Shown here one piece after another: positions 7,484 to 15,389 of a DNA stretch of 51,640 nt. The DNA comes from an uncultured bacterium. Its GTDB lineage: Bacteria > Desulfobacterota > GWC2-55-46. The notes beneath the pieces are model-generated. The model did no database searches and had not been told where the DNA came from. It saw only the letters and a list, made by a program, of their open reading frames with translations. The stretch's first letter is position 1, and every line of letters begins with the position of its first letter. The stretch lies in the NCBI GenBank assembly GCA_905339405.1, contig CAJPGC010000042.1:1-51640 (forward strand), given 5' to 3'. A program made the position numbers and the translations under genes.

Positions 7484-7555
7484 TCAGCGGGTCGCAGGTT
7501 CGATCCCTGCGGTGCCCGAATATCAAGGGGTTACAGCATTGCTGTAACCCCTTTT
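7484..7555 (+). repeat. tRNA-Lys 3'-half copy plus terminator (att-like repeat 2)
   Basis: Bases 7484-7511 are identical to 5429-5456 of tRNA-Lys (anticodon-stem 3' strand through T arm). The acceptor end is altered to GGTGCCCGAATATC, then a perfect terminator stem AAGGGGTTACAGC / GCTGTAACCCCTT and TTGCATTTCAGTGTC follows as at the tRNA. Similarity continues to GGCGATATGG (7635-7644, matching 5571-5580). No 5' tRNA half is present, so it is not a functional tRNA. In the 7231-7696 gap I see nothing else convincing. Confidence 0.8.
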
Positions 7556-7696
7556 GCATTTCAGTGTCCATTTTTTGTCCTGTTGGTTTTTACGGGGTGG
7601 GGGCTGCAAGGGGGTACAGGTTTACGGGGTTCAGGGCGATATGGTAAGGTGGGCAGTTAAAATTCGAAGTATGAAGCCAAAACCCATGAAGGGCTA

Positions 7697-8263
7697 ATGA
7701 CATATAAGTATCAATTTTCCAGCATAAATAAAGACTTGATGGACGCTCACAAAGCAGAACGAACTTTTAGCTTGGGGATGCGTGCATTTTTTAGATGGCT
7801 CATAGCGATGTACGGGGCTGTAAGCGTTTCGCTTAGTCTTGTCGCATTGGACTTTAATAAGTCAATCTTGCAACAATCTCTGTCGTTAATTTTCGGACTC
7901 GTACTCCTATATTTTTTTGCTGTTAAACCAGTATTAAAGAGGTTTTCGATTAAGAGGAACAATGCGTCCAGTCAAGAAATTACATTAGTGTTCACTGATG
8001 ATTATTTAAGAATTCAAATCAGTGGCCTTGCTGAAATTACTCGACAATGGGATGAATTCAGTGGTTTTAATGAAAGCAATAAAGGAATCCTTTTTTACTT
8101 CACTGATGGAATTGTGAACTGGTTGCCTAATCGCGCCTTTTTTGATAATGCAGAGAGAACGAAGTTTATAGAATTTCTCCAGAGCCATCTCTTCAACCAA
8201 AAAAATGATATCAGCATGCTATTACTTGTCGTCACGCTGCTGAATTTCAACAAGTGCTGCTGA
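7697..8263 (+). CDS. YcxB-like membrane protein
   Basis: A 188-residue protein. Two membrane helices (about residues 28-52 and 58-76) precede a soluble domain with LVFTDDYLRIQISG, then ITRQWDEFSGFNESNKGILFYF and FIEFLQSHL. This is the layout of the YcxB family (two helices plus a PH-like beta domain), function unknown. Its base composition is clearly AT-richer than the genes before 5 kb and after 9.2 kb, so it is likely acquired. The last 20 or so residues diverge from the family, and the DNA there repeats CTGCTGAATT-CAACAAG, so the C terminus may be frameshifted. Confidence 0.6.
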   Translation: MTYKYQFSSINKDLMDAHKAERTFSLGMRAFFRWLIAMYGAVSVSLSLVALDFNKSILQQSLSLIFGLVLLYFFAVKPVLKRFSIKRNNASSQEITLVFTDDYLRIQISGLAEITRQWDEFSGFNESNKGILFYFTDGIVNWLPNRAFFDNAERTKFIEFLQSHLFNQKNDISMLLLVVTLLNFNKCC

Positions 8264-8408
8264 ATTCAACAAGCTTCTTCACATACCCCCTCTCATACGG
8301 CTCATCCCGTGTTGAAAATGTTGAAATGAACAGGACAATGAGATAGAACTAAGCAGTCGGCATTGAGGATTAGGTGTTTCTATATACGTCCTGAACGGAG
8401 TCGATTAA

Positions 8409-8732
8409 GTGAGTGTGCTGAAGTATATAACAAAATCCAGAGTAGGACTGTTTGCCGGACTATCCGGGTGGATATTATTATTTGTGATATTCTTCCAATT
8501 TGTAAGGGATTATACGGCTGCTATGGAAACGAGTGTTGAAAACCGTACACCCATTGACTGTAGTCAATGCTTCGGTTTAGGTTTCAATTACGGCATCTAT
8601 TTCTCCATAGCTCTTGTTCTAATTTCTTTAGGATTGGCTACATGGGGATCCAAACGAGATAGAAGGTTTTCACTTCTTACCTATTCGCTTCATATTGTCC
8701 TTACAATAACGCTGGTGATTTGGCTGTGGTGA
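8409..8732 (+). CDS. Small membrane protein, first of a paralogous pair
   Basis: A 107-residue protein with three predicted helices (about residues 12-32, 58-76, 88-106), starting at GTG. The motifs KSRVGLFAGLSGWILLF and LATWGSKRDRRFSLLTYSLH recur in the following protein as KSRVGFIFALPAWGLLF and LATWGLKKDKWFSILTFTVH, so the two arose by tandem duplication. The family was not recognised. Low GC marks it as accessory cargo between two terminator repeats. Confidence 0.6.
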   Translation: MSVLKYITKSRVGLFAGLSGWILLFVIFFQFVRDYTAAMETSVENRTPIDCSQCFGLGFNYGIYFSIALVLISLGLATWGSKRDRRFSLLTYSLHIVLTITLVIWLW

Positions 8733-9022
8733 AATTAAATAAGTCCAGAGTGGGATTCATCTTTGCTCTACCCGCATGGGGACTCCTGTTCCTTGCTTTC
8801 GAAATTGCTATTGGTTATCTGCCCACCGATGCTCCAGAAGCTTACGAAAAAGTGGCACGCTATATCGCACTCCATTTTTTCTTGCTTGTCTCGTCAGTCA
8901 TACTTTTTCTTTCTTCAATCGTTTTAGCAACATGGGGATTGAAGAAGGATAAATGGTTTTCAATCCTCACCTTTACCGTCCACGGCACAGTCGTATTTGT
9001 GTTGTTGTTTTTATTCTTCTGA
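8729..9022 (+). CDS. Small membrane protein, second of a paralogous pair
   Basis: A paralogue of the preceding gene, with three predicted helices. The chosen GTG (8729) overlaps the previous stop as GTGA and gives a start aligned with the paralogue; TTG at 8720 is possible. The acidic loop between helices 1 and 2 differs (PTDAPEAYEKVARY here; a Cys pair DCSQC in the first copy). The two probably act together, since they are translationally coupled. Function unknown. Confidence 0.6.
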   Translation: MKLNKSRVGFIFALPAWGLLFLAFEIAIGYLPTDAPEAYEKVARYIALHFFLLVSSVILFLSSIVLATWGLKKDKWFSILTFTVHGTVVFVLLFLFF

Positions 9023-9059
9023 TTTCTCCTCAGCCGGGGCACAGCCCACCATTTTTCAT

Positions 9060-9107
9060 GCGGTGCCCGAATATCAAGGGGTTACGGAGAAATCCGTAAC
9101 CCCTTTT
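9060..9107 (+). repeat. att-like repeat 3 with terminator
   Basis: Bases 9060-9085 are identical to 7509-7534 (altered tRNA end GCGGTGCCCGAATATC plus AAGGGGTTAC). The hairpin loop (GGAGAAATCC) instead resembles the copy after tRNA-Lys. The copy is thus a mosaic of repeats 1 and 2. Stem, TTTT and TTGCATTTC are conserved. Confidence 0.75.
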
Positions 9108-9194
9108 GCATTTCGTTGTCAGCGACAAAAACCGTGGGCAGACAGCATTTCAAGCTTCGATATATAATTGAAGGTAAAGTCCCGGGAGGCAGAT

Positions 9195-9860
9195 ATGCTC
9201 ACAGAGGTTTCGCGCTCGACGAAAAAGGCCGGTTTCTGGTCCGCGGTCTTCGCTGCGGTGTTCAGCATGACTTACGTCGTTGCGCAGATTGCGGAATGGC
9301 TGGGGCTGCTGGGTTCTAGCGGGGGCGCGGAGAGCGCCAGCACGGTTCTTGGGCTCGTGGTGCTGCTTACGCCGTCGTTGTTTCTGGGCTCTTCATTTCT
9401 CGTGCTTATCGTAAGCGTCCATCAATTGGCGCTTCCGGACAGAAAAGTCTGGAGCCAATCGGCAGTCGCGTTCGCAACCGCTTACGCGGTCTTGATAAGC
9501 CTCGTCTATTTTGTCCAGCTTACGCTAGTCGCGCCCCGGCTCGCCAGCGGCCGAACCGAGGGCATCGAGCCTTTTCTGTTCGCGCCTTTTGATTCGTTCC
9601 TGTATTCGGTGGATATACTCGGATACAGTTTCATGAGCGTGGCCTGCCTCTTTGCCGGCGCTGTGTTCACCGGCAAGGGGTTGGAGCGCATCGTGCGCCT
9701 GTTCCTGACGGCCAACGGTTTACTGCTTCCATTCATCGCGCTGCAGATATATTTTCATTGGATGATATGGTTTGCAGCGCTCTGGGCAATCACGTTCCCG
9801 GGGTCGGCATTGTCGCTTGCTCTCTTGTTCAGACGGGCAGGGATAAAAACATCCTCATAG
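9195..9860 (+). CDS. Multi-pass membrane protein, unknown function
   Basis: A 221-residue protein with six predicted helices and very few charged residues except in loops. The ATG at 9195 follows GGGAGG by 5 bases; an in-frame TTG at 9168 would add 9 residues. It is the only gene between terminator repeats 3 and 4. GC is high, unlike the AT-rich genes just before it. The family was not recognised. A paired-helix repeat and a conserved central Pro-rich loop (LVAPRLASGRTEG) are the visible landmarks. Confidence 0.65.
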   Translation: MLTEVSRSTKKAGFWSAVFAAVFSMTYVVAQIAEWLGLLGSSGGAESASTVLGLVVLLTPSLFLGSSFLVLIVSVHQLALPDRKVWSQSAVAFATAYAVLISLVYFVQLTLVAPRLASGRTEGIEPFLFAPFDSFLYSVDILGYSFMSVACLFAGAVFTGKGLERIVRLFLTANGLLLPFIALQIYFHWMIWFAALWAITFPGSALSLALLFRRAGIKTSS

Positions 9861-9895
9861 GTTGGAAATCTTCCTTGCCGGGTTTGTCAGGAATG

Positions 9896-9927
9896 AAGGG
9901 GTTACGGAGATGTCCGTAGCCCCTTTT
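9896..9927 (+). terminator. Terminator repeat 4
   Basis: AAGGGGTTACGGA / TCCGTAGCCCCTT with TTTT and GCATTCC following: the same family as the tRNA-Lys terminator. The rest of 9928-10154 holds a small hairpin TGGCG/CGCCA near 10095-10112 and an A+T stretch ahead of nfeD, with no gene visible. Confidence 0.8.
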
Positions 9928-10154
9928 GCATTCCAAGGGCCAATTGACCCAACGGCAGGGTAAAGGCGGCTTTACATCGAGCCGATATGTAGAGCAGGCC
10001 TGGGTGTCTGCAAAGGCAGTTATGAATGCGTGAAGCGGGCAATGGATTGAACTATTATAAGTTCCACGCCTGTGATACCATCTTGAGGTTCGTAGTGGCG
10101 GCCTTTCGCCATAAATAGGCAAAAACAAAGAAGACTTTCTGGGAGAATATACCG

Positions 10155-10607
10155 ATGGATATTCTGTCGATCGGCGTTTTGTCCAGCAGCATAATATGGG
10201 CTATCCTCGGCATCGTCCTTATCGCCGCCGAATTGGTGACGACGGCGTTTGTCCTGGTCTTTTTCGGGCTGGGGTCTCTTCTGACCGCGCTTTTGACATG
10301 GGCCGGCGTCACTACCGGTTTTACAAGCCAGCTGCTGGTCTTCGCGGTCTCGTCATTGGGCTTGCTTCTGATGTTGAGGACCTTCGCGAAAAAGCAGTTT
10401 TTCAGGAAGTCCGAAGTGTCGCAGGAGTTCATCGGCCAAAAAGTAATGGTCACAAAGGCTGTATCGCCCGATAGCGAGGGGACTGTCTCATACCGCGGGT
10501 CTGAATGGATAGCTTTCAGCGATTCAAGGGAAGTCATCCCGGCGGGCTCCATGGCGGAGATAACCGGCACTGAAGGCATAAGGGTCAAGATAAGAAAAAT
10601 TTCGTAA
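10155..10607 (+). CDS. NfeD family membrane protein
   Basis: A 150-residue short NfeD. Three N-terminal helices (about residues 12-75, with the GLGSLLTALL glycine pattern) precede an OB-fold C domain (FIGQKVMVTKAVSPDSEGTVSYRGSEWIAFSDS). NfeD proteins pair with stomatin-like SPFH proteins in membrane microdomains and may help their quality control. The stomatin gene follows 17 bases later, the standard pairing. Ribosome binding site GGGAGAA. The length fits the short class lacking the ClpP-like protease domain. Confidence 0.9.
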   Translation: MDILSIGVLSSSIIWAILGIVLIAAELVTTAFVLVFFGLGSLLTALLTWAGVTTGFTSQLLVFAVSSLGLLLMLRTFAKKQFFRKSEVSQEFIGQKVMVTKAVSPDSEGTVSYRGSEWIAFSDSREVIPAGSMAEITGTEGIRVKIRKIS

Positions 10608-10624
10608 CTCTCGGGGGGAAGTGG

Positions 10625-11551
10625 ATGGAATATGTTCTCATTGGTTTTGTTCTTGTTGTCGTCATCGTTATTTTCAAGGGCGTCAGGATAGTGCCGCAGC
10701 AAAGCGCGTACGTCATCGAGCGCCTCGGTAAATTTCACGCTACGCTGCACGCGGGCATCAGCTACATAATCCCGTTCGTCGACAGGGTCGCTTACCAGCA
10801 TAGCTTGAAGGAACAGGCCATCGATATCCCCGAACAGGTCTGCATCACCAAGGACAACGTCCAGGTGGGCGTCGACGGGGTCGTGTTCGTCCAGGTGATG
10901 GACCCGAAGATGGCCTCATACGGTATACATAACTACTTTTTCGCAATAACCCAGCTTGCCCAGACGACGATGCGAAGCGAGGTGGGCAAAATTGACCTCG
11001 ACAAGACCTTCGAGGAGCGGACGAGCATAAACGCCTCCATAGTCGGCTCTATCGACGAGGCTGCGAAATTATGGGGCGTCAAGGTGCTCCGTTACGAGAT
11101 AAAAAATATCGTGCCGCCCAAATCGGTCCTGATCGCTATGGAAAAGCAGATGCAGGCCGAAAGGGAGAAAAGGGCCATCGTCCTTGAGTCGGAAGGCACG
11201 AGGCTTTCCGCCATAAACGTCGCGGAAGGGCAGAAAAAGAAGGTCGAGCTGGAATCCGAGGCTTACAAGATAAAGCAGATAAACGAAGCTGAAGGGCAGG
11301 CCAGGGCCATTACCGAGATAGCGACAGCCACGGCGGAAGGTCTTAAAAAAGTAGCTGAAGCGATCACGGCTAACGGCGGGATGGAAGCCGTCCAGCTGCG
11401 TGTCGCGGAAAAAACGGTGGAACAGTTCGGGCATCTCGCCAAGGCGACGAATACGCTTATCCTGCCTTCCAACTTCGGGGACATGTCCTCGATTATCGCC
11501 ACGGCGATGAGCGTCGTGAAACATACGGAACCAAAGGGTAAGGCGCAATAA
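10625..11551 (+). CDS. SPFH/band 7 (stomatin-like, QmcA type) protein
   Basis: A 308-residue protein with one N-terminal membrane helix (residues 2-20), a band 7 domain opening IVPQQSAYVIERLGKFHATLHAGISYIIPF, and a long Glu/Lys/Ala coiled coil (about residues 175-245) with MEKQMQAEREKRAIVLESEG. The C terminus is amphipathic. It assembles ring-like membrane scaffolds that modulate protease and membrane organisation. It is in an operon with nfeD, with ribosome binding site GGGGGGAAG. The family assignment is firm; the cellular target is unknown. Confidence 0.92.
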   Translation: MEYVLIGFVLVVVIVIFKGVRIVPQQSAYVIERLGKFHATLHAGISYIIPFVDRVAYQHSLKEQAIDIPEQVCITKDNVQVGVDGVVFVQVMDPKMASYGIHNYFFAITQLAQTTMRSEVGKIDLDKTFEERTSINASIVGSIDEAAKLWGVKVLRYEIKNIVPPKSVLIAMEKQMQAEREKRAIVLESEGTRLSAINVAEGQKKKVELESEAYKIKQINEAEGQARAITEIATATAEGLKKVAEAITANGGMEAVQLRVAEKTVEQFGHLAKATNTLILPSNFGDMSSIIATAMSVVKHTEPKGKAQ

Positions 11552-11625
11552 AGCCGGCCGCTCAGTACGGCGCGGTTTAATTCTTCAAGTCTGGTCAGAC
11601 GAATCTTCGGAGGGAATATCAGGGC

Positions 11626-12543
11626 ATGGCTTCAGGGGTACAGGCTGTTAAAGTAGCGTTTTTCGTCAATCTAGGGATTTTCATAGTAAAGCTCGCCGCC
11701 GCGCTGGTGACACGCAGCGCGGGTATGCTCGCCGAAGCGGTCCATTCGTTCGCGGACACCGGCAACCAGGTATTGCTCCTGCTGGGCTACAAGCGCAGCC
11801 AGAAGACGGCCGACAAGGACCACCCGTTCGGCTACGGCAAGGAAGAGTACTTCTGGTCTTTCATAGTTGCCATACTGCTCTTCGCGCTCGGCGGCGTTTA
11901 TTCGGTGTACGAGGGCGTGCACAAGCTCCTGCACCCGGAAGAGCTCAAGCATCTGTACGTCAACTTCGCGATACTCGGGGTCGCCGTGGCGGCCGAGGGT
12001 TATTCATGGTGGATTGCCAGGCAGGCCATAGGCGGCAATTCAGTTTCTCAGATTTACGATGAACTTGTCGAATCGAAGGACGCCGGAAAAGTTGTCGTTT
12101 TCGTGGAGGACACCGGGGCGATGATAGGCCTGGGAGTGGCCCTCCTGGGCAACCTGCTGGCTTTCCTTACGCATAACCCGATGTACGACGCCATATCGTC
12201 CATCATAATAGGGCTCCTGCTGTTCGCTCTCACGTACTTCCTCGCGAACGAGATGCGAAAACTCATCATCGGCGAGAGGATAGACGGCAGGCAGCTTTCG
12301 ATTGCCGTGCGCATCATAGCGGAGCACCCGCACGTGAAGGCCGTCGGGCAGATTAAGTCGATGCAGCTGGGCTCGGGCGAGTGCATCATCGCGGCTTATA
12401 TCGACTTCGAGGACACGCTCAGGGACGCCGAGCTGGAGCGGACGATGAATTCCATACGTAACGATATACAGAGCAAGGTCCCTTCGGCAAAGCATGTCTA
12501 CCTTCAGTTATGCAACAACGGTTCCTGTGTTGAATTGGCCTGA
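11626..12543 (+). CDS. Cation diffusion facilitator family transporter
   Basis: A 305-residue CDF transporter: helices 1-2 with HSFADTGNQ (metal site in helix 2), the conserved KDHPFGYGKEEYFWSF loop, helix 5 with FVEDTGAMIGL, and a short cytoplasmic domain with ECIIAAYIDFED. It exports divalent metal (zinc, iron, cobalt or manganese) against protons. Substrate cannot be chosen: helix 5 has E-D rather than the usual His-Asp pair, which is unlike classic Zn exporters. Ribosome binding site CGGAGGG. It is followed by terminator repeat 5. Confidence 0.88.
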   Translation: MASGVQAVKVAFFVNLGIFIVKLAAALVTRSAGMLAEAVHSFADTGNQVLLLLGYKRSQKTADKDHPFGYGKEEYFWSFIVAILLFALGGVYSVYEGVHKLLHPEELKHLYVNFAILGVAVAAEGYSWWIARQAIGGNSVSQIYDELVESKDAGKVVVFVEDTGAMIGLGVALLGNLLAFLTHNPMYDAISSIIIGLLLFALTYFLANEMRKLIIGERIDGRQLSIAVRIIAEHPHVKAVGQIKSMQLGSGECIIAAYIDFEDTLRDAELERTMNSIRNDIQSKVPSAKHVYLQLCNNGSCVELA

Positions 12544-12596
12544 TTTACGGCTTATCTCATAACCGCGGCAGGCCGCGATACCAAATGAAAAATCGC

Positions 12597-12625
12597 GAGG
12601 GGTTACGGGTTTCCCGTAACCCCTC
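12597..12625 (+). terminator. Terminator repeat 5
   Basis: GAGGGGTTACGGG TTT CCCGTAACCCCTC is a perfect 13-bp stem, followed by GTTGTATTTCAGG. It is a diverged member of the GGGGTTAC family, with a weak U tract. Confidence 0.7.
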
Positions 12626-12713
12626 GTTGTATTTCAGGATTTGATGATGTTTAAGAAATTTAAAACAAAGTGATGAAAATGGTGCTAGAATTCACCGGAT
12701 GAGAAGTGGTATA

Positions 12714-12733
12714 CAGTTTTTCGCGAAAAACTG
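12714..12733. promoter_or_regulatory. Perfect 20-bp palindrome, candidate operator
   Basis: CAGTTTTTCGCGAAAAACTG reads the same on both strands with no loop, so it is better as a protein-binding site than a terminator. It lies 135 bases upstream of the small gene at 12868. The rest of the 12626-12867 gap is AT-rich without a supported gene. Confidence 0.45.
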
Positions 12734-12867
12734 GCTTGATTTGCTTGCGGTACCTAAAATCACTTAATAACGGGATGATATTCTGTATCCTTTTATGAGA
12801 GAAGTACGAAGCCTCGTGGGCGGTAAAAGAAAAAATTCGGAATGACGGAAAACAGCGGGAGGACGTC

Positions 12868-13056
12868 TTGGGAAAAAAGCATGTCGTCCGGCTTTCCGTG
12901 AGGAACATAAAAAAACTCAAGCTCACCATAACCGAGGCTTATCTGGTCCTGCCCGAGCGGACGGACGAAAAGGCGGAGATCCGGGCAAAATCCGAGTCCG
13001 GGCCGGTGATAGGGCTCATCTCCTACGAAGAGGCTCTTGATATTCTGATAGAATGA
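12868..13056 (+). CDS. Small hypothetical protein (62 residues)
   Basis: A basic N-terminal half (GKKHVVRLSVRNIKKLKL) is followed by an acidic helix. The TTG start lies 5 bases after GGGAGGA, and the frame's stop overlaps an in-frame start of the next gene (ATGA). The family was not recognised. Composition matches the surrounding core genes rather than the AT-rich cargo. Confidence 0.5.
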   Translation: MGKKHVVRLSVRNIKKLKLTITEAYLVLPERTDEKAEIRAKSESGPVIGLISYEEALDILIE

Positions 13057-13097
13057 CATACGAAGCAGGCACACAGACCACACGGGAGGACGCATTC

Positions 13098-13457
13098 ATG
13101 GAAGGAAAATGTACGCTTAAGACTCTGGGCCTTTCGGAGGACGAGCGCAGGCATATCGAGATATGCAAAAACGGCGTAAGCTTAAGGGTCGCCCTCGACT
13201 CAATCGGGCTGGCCACGGCCGAGCAGCTTTATTCGGCCCACGACGACGCGTCTTTCGAGTCCGGCACCCAGTCAAGGTTCCTGATGATAATGAACAGGCT
13301 CTGGGACGAAGAGGTGGAAAAGGGAGGGGTGGCGCTCAAGGCGAAGCTCAGCGGCATCTCCGAGGCCGAGTTCTTCAAAGAGGCCAGTACCGAAGAAGAG
13401 GTAAAAAGCGCGGTGCTCTCCCTGGTGGGGCTCAAAAGAAAGTTCGGCATAGCGTAG
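13098..13457 (+). CDS. Hypothetical helical protein
   Basis: A 119-residue soluble, mostly helical protein with a repeated style of charged helices (LSEDERRHIEICKNG, then EAEFFKEASTEEEVKSAVLSLVGLKRKFG). ATG at 13098 follows GGGAGGA by 7 bases and is preferred; ATG at 13053, overlapping the previous stop, would add 15 residues without a ribosome binding site. No cysteines suggest metal binding. The family was not recognised. Confidence 0.6.
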   Translation: MEGKCTLKTLGLSEDERRHIEICKNGVSLRVALDSIGLATAEQLYSAHDDASFESGTQSRFLMIMNRLWDEEVEKGGVALKAKLSGISEAEFFKEASTEEEVKSAVLSLVGLKRKFGIA

Positions 13458-13479
13458 CAGCTCAGCCAGGCTGGAATGT

Positions 13480-13520
13480 AAAGGGGGGGTTGCGGATTTT
13501 CCGCAACCCCCCCCTTTTTT
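13480..13520 (+). terminator. Strong intrinsic terminator, repeat 6
   Basis: AAAGGGGGGGTTGCGGA pairs with TCCGCAACCCCCCC, then CTTTTTT and GCATTTCAC. The tail keeps the GCATTTC signature of the family while the stem has changed. Confidence 0.85.
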
Positions 13521-13621
13521 GCATTTCACCCTTCAATGTATCAAATCTGAATGATATCTTTTAATGTTTGCTTATAAATTCAGTTGACCTTTAACTGAAG
13601 CGGCATTAAGATGCCGTTTAC

Positions 13622-14704
13622 ATGAAAAGTCAGAACATAAAATACCTTCCCGCGTTGGACCATCTGCGCGCTTTTGCTGCTTGCCTTATACTCGTTTATC
13701 ATGGGGTTCTTTTTCTAAATAATTTTTTTCTGACAGGAGAATGGGTATATACATATAATCCATTAGCCGCGCTTGTTATAGAAGGTCATACGGCGGTGGC
13801 GATGTTTATGGTCCTTAGCGGGTTTCTGTTTACTTTTGGTGCAGCGGAGAGCAGGGTAAATTACTTCGGATTCATCTGGAACAGGGTATTGCGCATATAT
13901 CCGCTGTTTTTGTTGATGATAGTCATCGGAGCGGCTTTATACCCGTCGCGGCTGAATCTCTTAGGTTTTCTGGAAACAGTCTTTTTTATGGCTAACCTGC
14001 CTGATGCGCTGGCATTGGGCCCGGTTACAGCCCTTTTCTGGTCAATTTCAGTCGAATTTCAATTTTATTTGATATTCCCTTTTCTCCTTTTTCTATTGCG
14101 AAGATACGGAGTACTCAGCCTTGTACTTATAATGGCAGCTGCTCTTTTTCTCCGGGCTGCAGCGGTTTATGCCGGCTACAATGTTTTGGATATCGCTTAT
14201 CTTTCAATGCTTGCCAGAATAGACCAGTTCCTATTAGGCATGATAGCTGCAAAAATTTTTTCAGTGGCAGACAGGTCCATCCTCAGCCGTTTTTTTTTCC
14301 CGTCAATTGCAGGTGTGCTGTCCATCTCTCTTCTGTTCAACAGGCTCGGAGGCTGGTTTGAGCTCGCGTCCTGGAGGGTCGTATGGCCTCTGGTGGAAGG
14401 GGCGGCATGGTCGGTTTTTCTTCTGTCGTATACGGCTCATGTGAGAAATAATACCAATATTATCGGACGAGCGCTTTCCAGGATAGGGGAAATCAGCTAT
14501 TCAGTCTATTTGATGCATTTCTCGGTCTGGTGGTATTTTTGCGTTGCAAACAAATGGTTCCTTGATCTTGGTGCAGGACCGCTAATAAATGCACTTGCAA
14601 ATTCCTTCCTGATAATATTGCCGGTTACTGTTGTCCTCTCTACTGCCGCATATATGTTGGTCGAAAAGCCATTCCTCTCATTGAGGATAAGATACCTGAG
14701 ATAA
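13622..14704 (+). CDS. Acyltransferase 3 (OafA/YrhL type) membrane protein
   Basis: A 360-residue acyltransferase 3 protein with ten or so helices. The family signature LPALDHLRAFAACLILVYHG holds the conserved catalytic-region Arg and His, and FWSISVEFQFYLIFP is the second signature. These enzymes acylate surface polysaccharides or lipids using acyl-CoA. The gene is AT-richer than both neighbours, has no clear ribosome binding site, and sits alone between two terminators, consistent with horizontal acquisition. The substrate is unknown. Confidence 0.88.
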   Translation: MKSQNIKYLPALDHLRAFAACLILVYHGVLFLNNFFLTGEWVYTYNPLAALVIEGHTAVAMFMVLSGFLFTFGAAESRVNYFGFIWNRVLRIYPLFLLMIVIGAALYPSRLNLLGFLETVFFMANLPDALALGPVTALFWSISVEFQFYLIFPFLLFLLRRYGVLSLVLIMAAALFLRAAAVYAGYNVLDIAYLSMLARIDQFLLGMIAAKIFSVADRSILSRFFFPSIAGVLSISLLFNRLGGWFELASWRVVWPLVEGAAWSVFLLSYTAHVRNNTNIIGRALSRIGEISYSVYLMHFSVWWYFCVANKWFLDLGAGPLINALANSFLIILPVTVVLSTAAYMLVEKPFLSLRIRYLR

Positions 14705-14748
14705 ATGACCGGACAGGCGGGTTATTAATTTTTATGCCCGGAAAAACC

Positions 14749-14790
14749 AAACGGTCCGCGAGAGTTTTCTCCCGGACCGTTTGATTTTTT
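14749..14790. terminator. Bidirectional terminator
   Basis: AAACGGTCCG (14749-14758) pairs with CGGACCGTTT (14773-14782), followed by GATTTTTT; the minus strand also ends in GGTTTTT. It serves the convergent genes at 13622 (+) and 14800 (-). Confidence 0.85.
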
Positions 14791-14799
14791 CAAGCATGC

Positions 14800-15354
14800 T
14801 TATTGTATCTTCGCGCTCACCTTGCTCACGATCAGCTCTTCGACTTTCGAGCCGGGTTTTTTTACGTAGGGCTGGTAGATATTCGCCATCTTCGTGCGGT
14901 ATTCGCTCCATGTGACTATGCCGGCCTCCCTCGCGTTCTCGAGGGCCGTGAGCTTGCCCTTGAGCTCGGCCTTTTTGTCTTCAGGCAGGCGCGCCGCCCT
15001 CGACACACCTATCTCAATTTGCATCTCGCGGAAGCCCTTCAACGCCTTCTGCACGCCGTAGGCCGTTATGGAAGCTGCCGCCAGCGGGAGGGCGAACGAA
15101 AGGAACTTGTACATCCCTGAGCTTACCACGTGCGTCCCGCCCTGTATGACGCCCCATTCAGCGAGCGTCCCTTTTATGGGAGAGGCCGTGAAGGTCGACA
15201 CGACCCACGCTCCGGCAAGTATGCCGGCCAGCGCGCTCACGCTCGGTATCTGGTTGAAGACCTGTCTGTTGAGGAAGTAGAGGAATTCCTTGAACTCGTT
15301 TTTTGCCTCTCTGGCGCCCTTGCTCGGCGCCTCAAAAGCGTCTATCTTTTCCAT
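14800..15354 (-). CDS. SHOCT-like membrane protein, paralogue A
   Basis: A 184-residue protein: acidic N terminus, two hydrophobic segments (about residues 38-56 and 80-103), and a C-terminal helix pair ending LTALENAREAGIVTWSEYRTKMANIYQPYVK, which resembles the SHOCT oligomerisation motif. It shares the core IPSVSALAGILAGAWVVSTFTASP with paralogue B upstream. The ATG at 15354 follows AAGGAGG; an upstream ATG (15369) overlaps that ribosome binding site. Function unknown. Confidence 0.7.
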   Translation of the reverse strand: MEKIDAFEAPSKGAREAKNEFKEFLYFLNRQVFNQIPSVSALAGILAGAWVVSTFTASPIKGTLAEWGVIQGGTHVVSSGMYKFLSFALPLAAASITAYGVQKALKGFREMQIEIGVSRAARLPEDKKAELKGKLTALENAREAGIVTWSEYRTKMANIYQPYVKKPGSKVEELIVSKVSAKIQ

Positions 15355-15389
15355 GAAAACCTCCTTCATGTTGATTATTTTCCGTTCCC

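Noticed and set aside
7311-7547. A 78-residue plus-strand frame
   Set aside because: It runs through the tRNA-Lys 3' copy and its terminator, has no ribosome binding site and no domain.
7697-8263. YcxB-like gene as a pseudogene
   Set aside because: Only the last residues look off-family near a short sequence duplication; the rest is intact, so a full gene is called with a note.
5475-13520. Integron cassette array with attC sites
   Set aside because: The repeated hairpins are ordinary terminators with U tracts; they lack the GTTRRRY core pattern (GTTACGG has C at an R position) and no integron integrase is present.
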